From assembly GCA_910586435.1 (NCBI GenBank), contig CAJUGT010000161.1, forward strand, positions 1 through 8,263: DNA of 8,263 nucleotides, read 5' to 3'. The notes under the pieces were generated by a model. That model had not been told where the DNA came from. It did no database searches and worked only from the letters and a program-made list of their open reading frames with translations. Origin of the DNA: an uncultured Acetatifactor sp. Its GTDB lineage: Bacteria > Bacillota > Clostridia > Lachnospirales > Lachnospiraceae. The position numbers and the translations under genes are program-made. Positions 5,503 to 8,263 of the stretch are shown piece by piece; the first letter of the stretch is position 1; each line of letters begins with the position of its first letter.

Positions 5503-5648
5503 TAGAGGAGCTGTTGGCAGGCATTCCCTTAGGGAACAGTGGCAGAATAATCTGTGGGCAAGTGGGTTATTTTGAATGTGGTTCTAAGAGGAGTGCCTTT
5601 TTAGAGTTTAAGCTGTCATAAGAATTTCGGCAGTTGTGAAATGAGAAT
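5503..5648. other. Intergenic gap with a short hairpin
   Basis: The 146 bases between the two small membrane-protein genes hold a small hairpin, TTCCC-tta-GGGAA at 5524-5536, with no following T-run. No convincing promoter was found. Whether the downstream genes are read from the pyrE promoter or from an unseen one is open. Confidence 0.4.
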
Positions 5649-5960
5649 ATGAGAAGAGGATATATCTTTACCGACAGGAGAACTTCTCATCGGGCAGTGA
5701 TGGCAGTGATTCTGGGAATAATCAGTATGGTATCATTGGGAGTCTCAGTGTTTTACGCTTATGAAGGTTCGGGAGAACTTCCCGTAAAGTATGGAGTGAC
5801 GGGGCTGCTTTCCGGAATATATTCTTTCATTGGATTGGTGCTGGGGATTGTAACCGTATGTGATAAGGGATATTATAAATTTTTCCCGGTACTGGGAGTG
5901 ATATTGAATGTGATTGTTTTGGCCGGTGAGGGATTGATTCTATATATGGGAGTGGGATAG
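5649..5960 (+). CDS. Three-helix membrane protein (probably DUF6142 family)
   Basis: A 103-residue integral membrane protein. It begins with a short basic segment (MRRGYIFTDRRTSHR) followed by three hydrophobic stretches at about 16-37, 48-70 and 78-101, separated by GSGELPVKYG and CDKGYYKFFP. There is no catalytic motif. The start and overall pattern match what I recall of the DUF6142 family of Lachnospiraceae, whose function is unknown. The Shine-Dalgarno is poor: only a purine-rich AATGAGAAT stretch precedes the ATG, so translation may be weak or coupled in a way not visible here. It ends 28 bases before the M29 aminopeptidase gene, indicating a shared transcript and possibly a shared role. 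Confidence 0.7.
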   Translation: MRRGYIFTDRRTSHRAVMAVILGIISMVSLGVSVFYAYEGSGELPVKYGVTGLLSGIYSFIGLVLGIVTVCDKGYYKFFPVLGVILNVIVLAGEGLILYMGVG

Positions 5961-5988
5961 AGAAGGACTGAACAAGGGGTGAATTTTG

Positions 5989-8091
5989 ATGGATGAACAG
6001 GATATTTTGTGGGAGCGGTACGGTCTTGTGCTGGAGAGAATCCGACAAATCCCGGAAGAGCATTTCGGGAAGGAGGAAGTGGAAGGTTACTTTAAGTCTT
6101 GTGCGCAGTTCCTGCTTCTGATAGATGATACGCTGCGCTTTCTGGCCGGGGGAGGATATGAAAAAGCGACTCTGGAGGAATTGAAAGAAAGGAATTATGC
6201 CCTGTATGCGGATATTTTGCCCGGTCATTATGAGGAGAGTTATGGGAATCCCTCTTTTGCCGTGAGAAAACTGGGAGAGGAACTTGGGGGAATATTGTCC
6301 TTTTTGTATGCGGAGCTGCGCAGTTTAATTGGTTTTGCCCATGAGGACAGGCTGGAAGATGTGGTCATCCGGATGGAGCTGTTTGTGGAGGTGTATGGGG
6401 CGTTTTCTTATGCTGCCGGGGAGGATGGAACGCTTCCTTCGGGGGAAGAAATACGAGGAATATTGTATTGGTTTGCTTTTGATTATGCGGATGTGGCTGC
6501 GGAGCGCAGAATCAGAGAGCAAGTATGCGCGGAAGGAAGCAGGTCAGAGGAAGGAACTTCTGTGTCGAATGTCCACATAGGGCGGATAATGAACAGTGAG
6601 TTGTCTGACGTAAGGACTCTTTACGGGTATGGAGAATATGTCAGTGAGAGCGAATTGGAAATGGCAAAATTTCTGTCAACCCTGCCGGAGGAGACCATTT
6701 ATTTGATGGCGGATACTTTTACAGAGGGGTATCGAATCGGCTTTGAAGTTACGGGAAAGGATTTATCCCGGAAGCGGACGGTGGGATTGTATTATCGCCT
6801 TGGATTTGAGAGAATGATGCGCAGGGCTATTGAAAATTTTGAGAAGATGGGGCTGAAAGCGTTGACTTTTCGCAGGGCTTACAGCGTTTTGGATAACAGG
6901 GGATTGGGAATCAGCGGTTTCTGTGGGGCTGTGCCCAACAGGCAGTATGATTATGATCATAAAGATGACAGCGCTTTGTTTTTGGACAGAAATTATGTGA
7001 ATCGCAAGTTGGATGTGACTCGAACCGCATATGAAAAATATAAGGATGAGGCGGGTAGCTACGGAGGACCTGCGGCGGTGGTAACTTTTGGGGAAGCGGA
7101 TTTTCAGCCCATATCAAAAAGTGAAGCCCTGCGGCTGAGTCAGGAGCAGGAACATCTGTGGGTGGAATACCGCTCTCTGGCAGGACGTCTGCAAAGGGCA
7201 TATATTCCTGAAGAAGAGAGAAGCTTTACCATGATTGCCTTTCCTGTTCCGGAGATTGGGCCGGTATTTCAGGAGCTTTTTCGGGAGACAATACGAATTA
7301 ATACATTGGACTATATGAGGTATCGCAATGTGCAGCAGATTTTAATCAATGCGCTGGATGAAGCGGAGTATTGTGAAGTCAGAGGCTGCAATGGCAACAG
7401 GACAAATTTGAAGATTCAACTGTACCCCCTTTCCCATCCGGAAAAAGAAACAAAATTTGAAAACTGTGTGGCGGATGTCAATATTCCTGTGGGGGAAGTA
7501 TTTACATCACCTGTGTTGGAAGGGACGGAGGGACTGCTCCATGTGAGTCGGGTATTTTTGAACGGGTTAGAGTATAGGGATTTGGCGATTACTTTTGAGG
7601 AGGGCATGATTTGTGAATATTCCTGTGGAAATTTTGACGGGGAAGAGGAGAATCAAAATTTTGTCCGGGAGAATATTTTATGCCATCACGAAACACTTCC
7701 CATGGGGGAATTTGCCATTGGAACCAATACCACTGCCTATGTGACGGCCAGGCGGCTGGCAGTGGAGGCGAAATTGCCGATTTTAATCGCAGAGAAAATG
7801 GGGCCGCATTTTGCGGTGGGTGATACCTGTTACGCTCATGTAGAAGATGTCAGTGTCTATAATCCTGACGGAAAGGAAATTGTGGCAAGGACCAATGGAG
7901 TGTCCGAACTTCGCAAGACAAAGCCGGAGGAGGCATATTTTAATTGTCACACGGACATTACCATACCATACGACGAATTGGGGGAACTGACGGCTGTCAG
8001 AAAGGACGGCAGCAGAATCATGATTATACAAAATGGCAGATTTGTCCTGCCGGGATGTGAAGAGTTAAATGAAGCTTTTGAAAAAATATAG
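5989..8091 (+). CDS. M29-type aminopeptidase with long N-terminal extension
   Basis: A 700-residue protein whose C-terminal part is a family M29 (thermophilic aminopeptidase AmpS/AmpT/PepS-like) metallopeptidase, expected to remove N-terminal amino acids from peptides in the cytoplasm with two metal ions. The candidate metal ligands are all present: Glu503 in VGEVFTSP, Glu574 in GEFAIGTN, His607 in EKMGPHFAVGD, and His654/Asp656 in CHTDITIP. M29 enzymes are usually near 400 residues; here roughly 290 extra residues lie at the N-terminus, with no domain I recognise. This extension is acidic and helical-looking (EELKERNYALYADIL, LRSLIGFAHEDRLEDVV) and lacks signal or membrane segments. ATG at 5989 is preferred over the TTG at 5986; AAGGGG (5974-5979) is nine bases upstream. 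It follows the three-helix protein by 28 bases, so they are probably co-expressed. The peptidase call is firm; specificity is unknown. Confidence 0.85.
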   Translation: MDEQDILWERYGLVLERIRQIPEEHFGKEEVEGYFKSCAQFLLLIDDTLRFLAGGGYEKATLEELKERNYALYADILPGHYEESYGNPSFAVRKLGEELGGILSFLYAELRSLIGFAHEDRLEDVVIRMELFVEVYGAFSYAAGEDGTLPSGEEIRGILYWFAFDYADVAAERRIREQVCAEGSRSEEGTSVSNVHIGRIMNSELSDVRTLYGYGEYVSESELEMAKFLSTLPEETIYLMADTFTEGYRIGFEVTGKDLSRKRTVGLYYRLGFERMMRRAIENFEKMGLKALTFRRAYSVLDNRGLGISGFCGAVPNRQYDYDHKDDSALFLDRNYVNRKLDVTRTAYEKYKDEAGSYGGPAAVVTFGEADFQPISKSEALRLSQEQEHLWVEYRSLAGRLQRAYIPEEERSFTMIAFPVPEIGPVFQELFRETIRINTLDYMRYRNVQQILINALDEAEYCEVRGCNGNRTNLKIQLYPLSHPEKETKFENCVADVNIPVGEVFTSPVLEGTEGLLHVSRVFLNGLEYRDLAITFEEGMICEYSCGNFDGEEENQNFVRENILCHHETLPMGEFAIGTNTTAYVTARRLAVEAKLPILIAEKMGPHFAVGDTCYAHVEDVSVYNPDGKEIVARTNGVSELRKTKPEEAYFNCHTDITIPYDELGELTAVRKDGSRIMIIQNGRFVLPGCEELNEAFEKI

Positions 8092-8110
8092 TTGCACAGA
8101 AACGGTTCTT

Positions 8111-8122
8111 ACAGTAAACTGT
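8111..8122. repeat. Short palindrome after the peptidase gene
   Basis: ACAGT-aa-ACTGT lies 20 bases after the peptidase stop. Without a following T-run it is at best a weak 3' end structure. Confidence 0.3.
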
Positions 8123-8134
8123 ATTATATAAAAG

Positions 8135-8263
8135 ACCCCTTCCCTGGTTGGGGCACCGAAGTGCAGAGACCGGAACAAGTTCCCGCAAGCGGGAACTGGA
8201 ATAGAAATTAAAAAACAGTCTCGGAACGGAGGTGCAATGTGTCTTTCAGACACAGAGAAGGGT
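8135..8263 (+). ncRNA. Candidate structured RNA or leader
   Basis: Three clear hairpins lie in a row. The first (8144-8173) has CTGGTT pairing with GACCGG including two G-U pairs, a GGG/AGA internal loop, and GCAC-CGAA-GTGC on top. The second (8178-8197) is a perfect stem around GTTCCCGCAAGCGGGAAC. The third is TGTGTCT-ttc-AGACACA (8238-8254). ACCCCTTC (8135-8142) can also pair with GAAGGGT at the window end (8257-8263) with one bulge, closing the whole unit. I do not recognise a known riboswitch or T-box motif. The strand is assumed from gene direction. Confidence 0.35.
8237..8263 (+). CDS. Possible start of a downstream gene (partial)
   Basis: ATG at 8237 preceded by GGAGG (8228-8232, only four bases spacing) opens a frame reading MCLSDTEKG to the window end. 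The start codon is part of the third hairpin of the candidate RNA, so translation might be structure-controlled, or the frame may be accidental. Nine codons are too few to identify a product. Confidence 0.2.

Noticed and set aside
5986..5988. TTG start one codon before the peptidase ATG
   Set aside because: ATG at 5989 is adjacent, better, and well spaced from AAGGGG.
8178..8197. Strong GC hairpin as the terminator of the peptidase gene
   Set aside because: It is followed by an A-rich sequence rather than a T-run, and the reverse direction lacks one as well.

Overview
The window looks like a chromosomal piece of a low-to-mid GC Gram-positive anaerobe, most likely a Lachnospiraceae-type clostridium. 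The reasons are strong purine-rich Shine-Dalgarno sites (GGAGG, AAGGAG, AAGGGG), purine-rich coding strands, a GH105 pectin-scavenging enzyme, a type 2 PyrF, and a small-membrane-protein / three-helix protein / long M29 aminopeptidase series that I associate with that family from memory. No transposase, integrase, phage gene, tRNA, rRNA or CRISPR array is visible.

Layout. Bases 1-180 are unusually C-rich and unresolved. A good promoter (181-212) drives a GH105 unsaturated rhamnogalacturonyl hydrolase (290-1435, +). A 120-base gap follows that can fold into a branched structure. Next comes a small XRE repressor-like gene on the minus strand (1557-1922), divergent from pyrF (2127-3107, +). A SAM-dependent methyltransferase (3149-3943, +) follows pyrF and is probably co-transcribed. 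A second XRE gene, a close paralogue of the first, lies on the minus strand (3967-4350), convergent with the methyltransferase and divergent from pyrE (4599-5273, +). After pyrE on the same strand come a 50-residue single-helix membrane protein, a 103-residue three-helix membrane protein, and a 700-residue M29-type aminopeptidase with a long N-terminal extension (5989-8091). The last 170 bases hold several perfect hairpins and possibly the start of another gene.

How the genes work together. pyrE and pyrF encode the last two steps of UMP synthesis (orotate to OMP to UMP). They are not adjacent here and pyrK/pyrD are absent from the window. Instead, each pyr gene has its own divergent promoter region, and on the other side of each region lies one of two XRE paralogues sharing about two thirds of their residues. 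The two pyr promoters look alike (TTGAnn, 17-base spacer, TGG-TAAnAT), and an identical 11-mer, TGTTTTATTTT, begins 20-22 bases before the start of each -35 hexamer. The main hypothesis from this window is therefore a pair of duplicated HTH regulators assigned to pyrF and pyrE, possibly replacing PyrR-type attenuation, since neither short pyr leader (about 35-40 bases) shows an attenuator. The GH105 gene has its own promoter and appears functionally separate.
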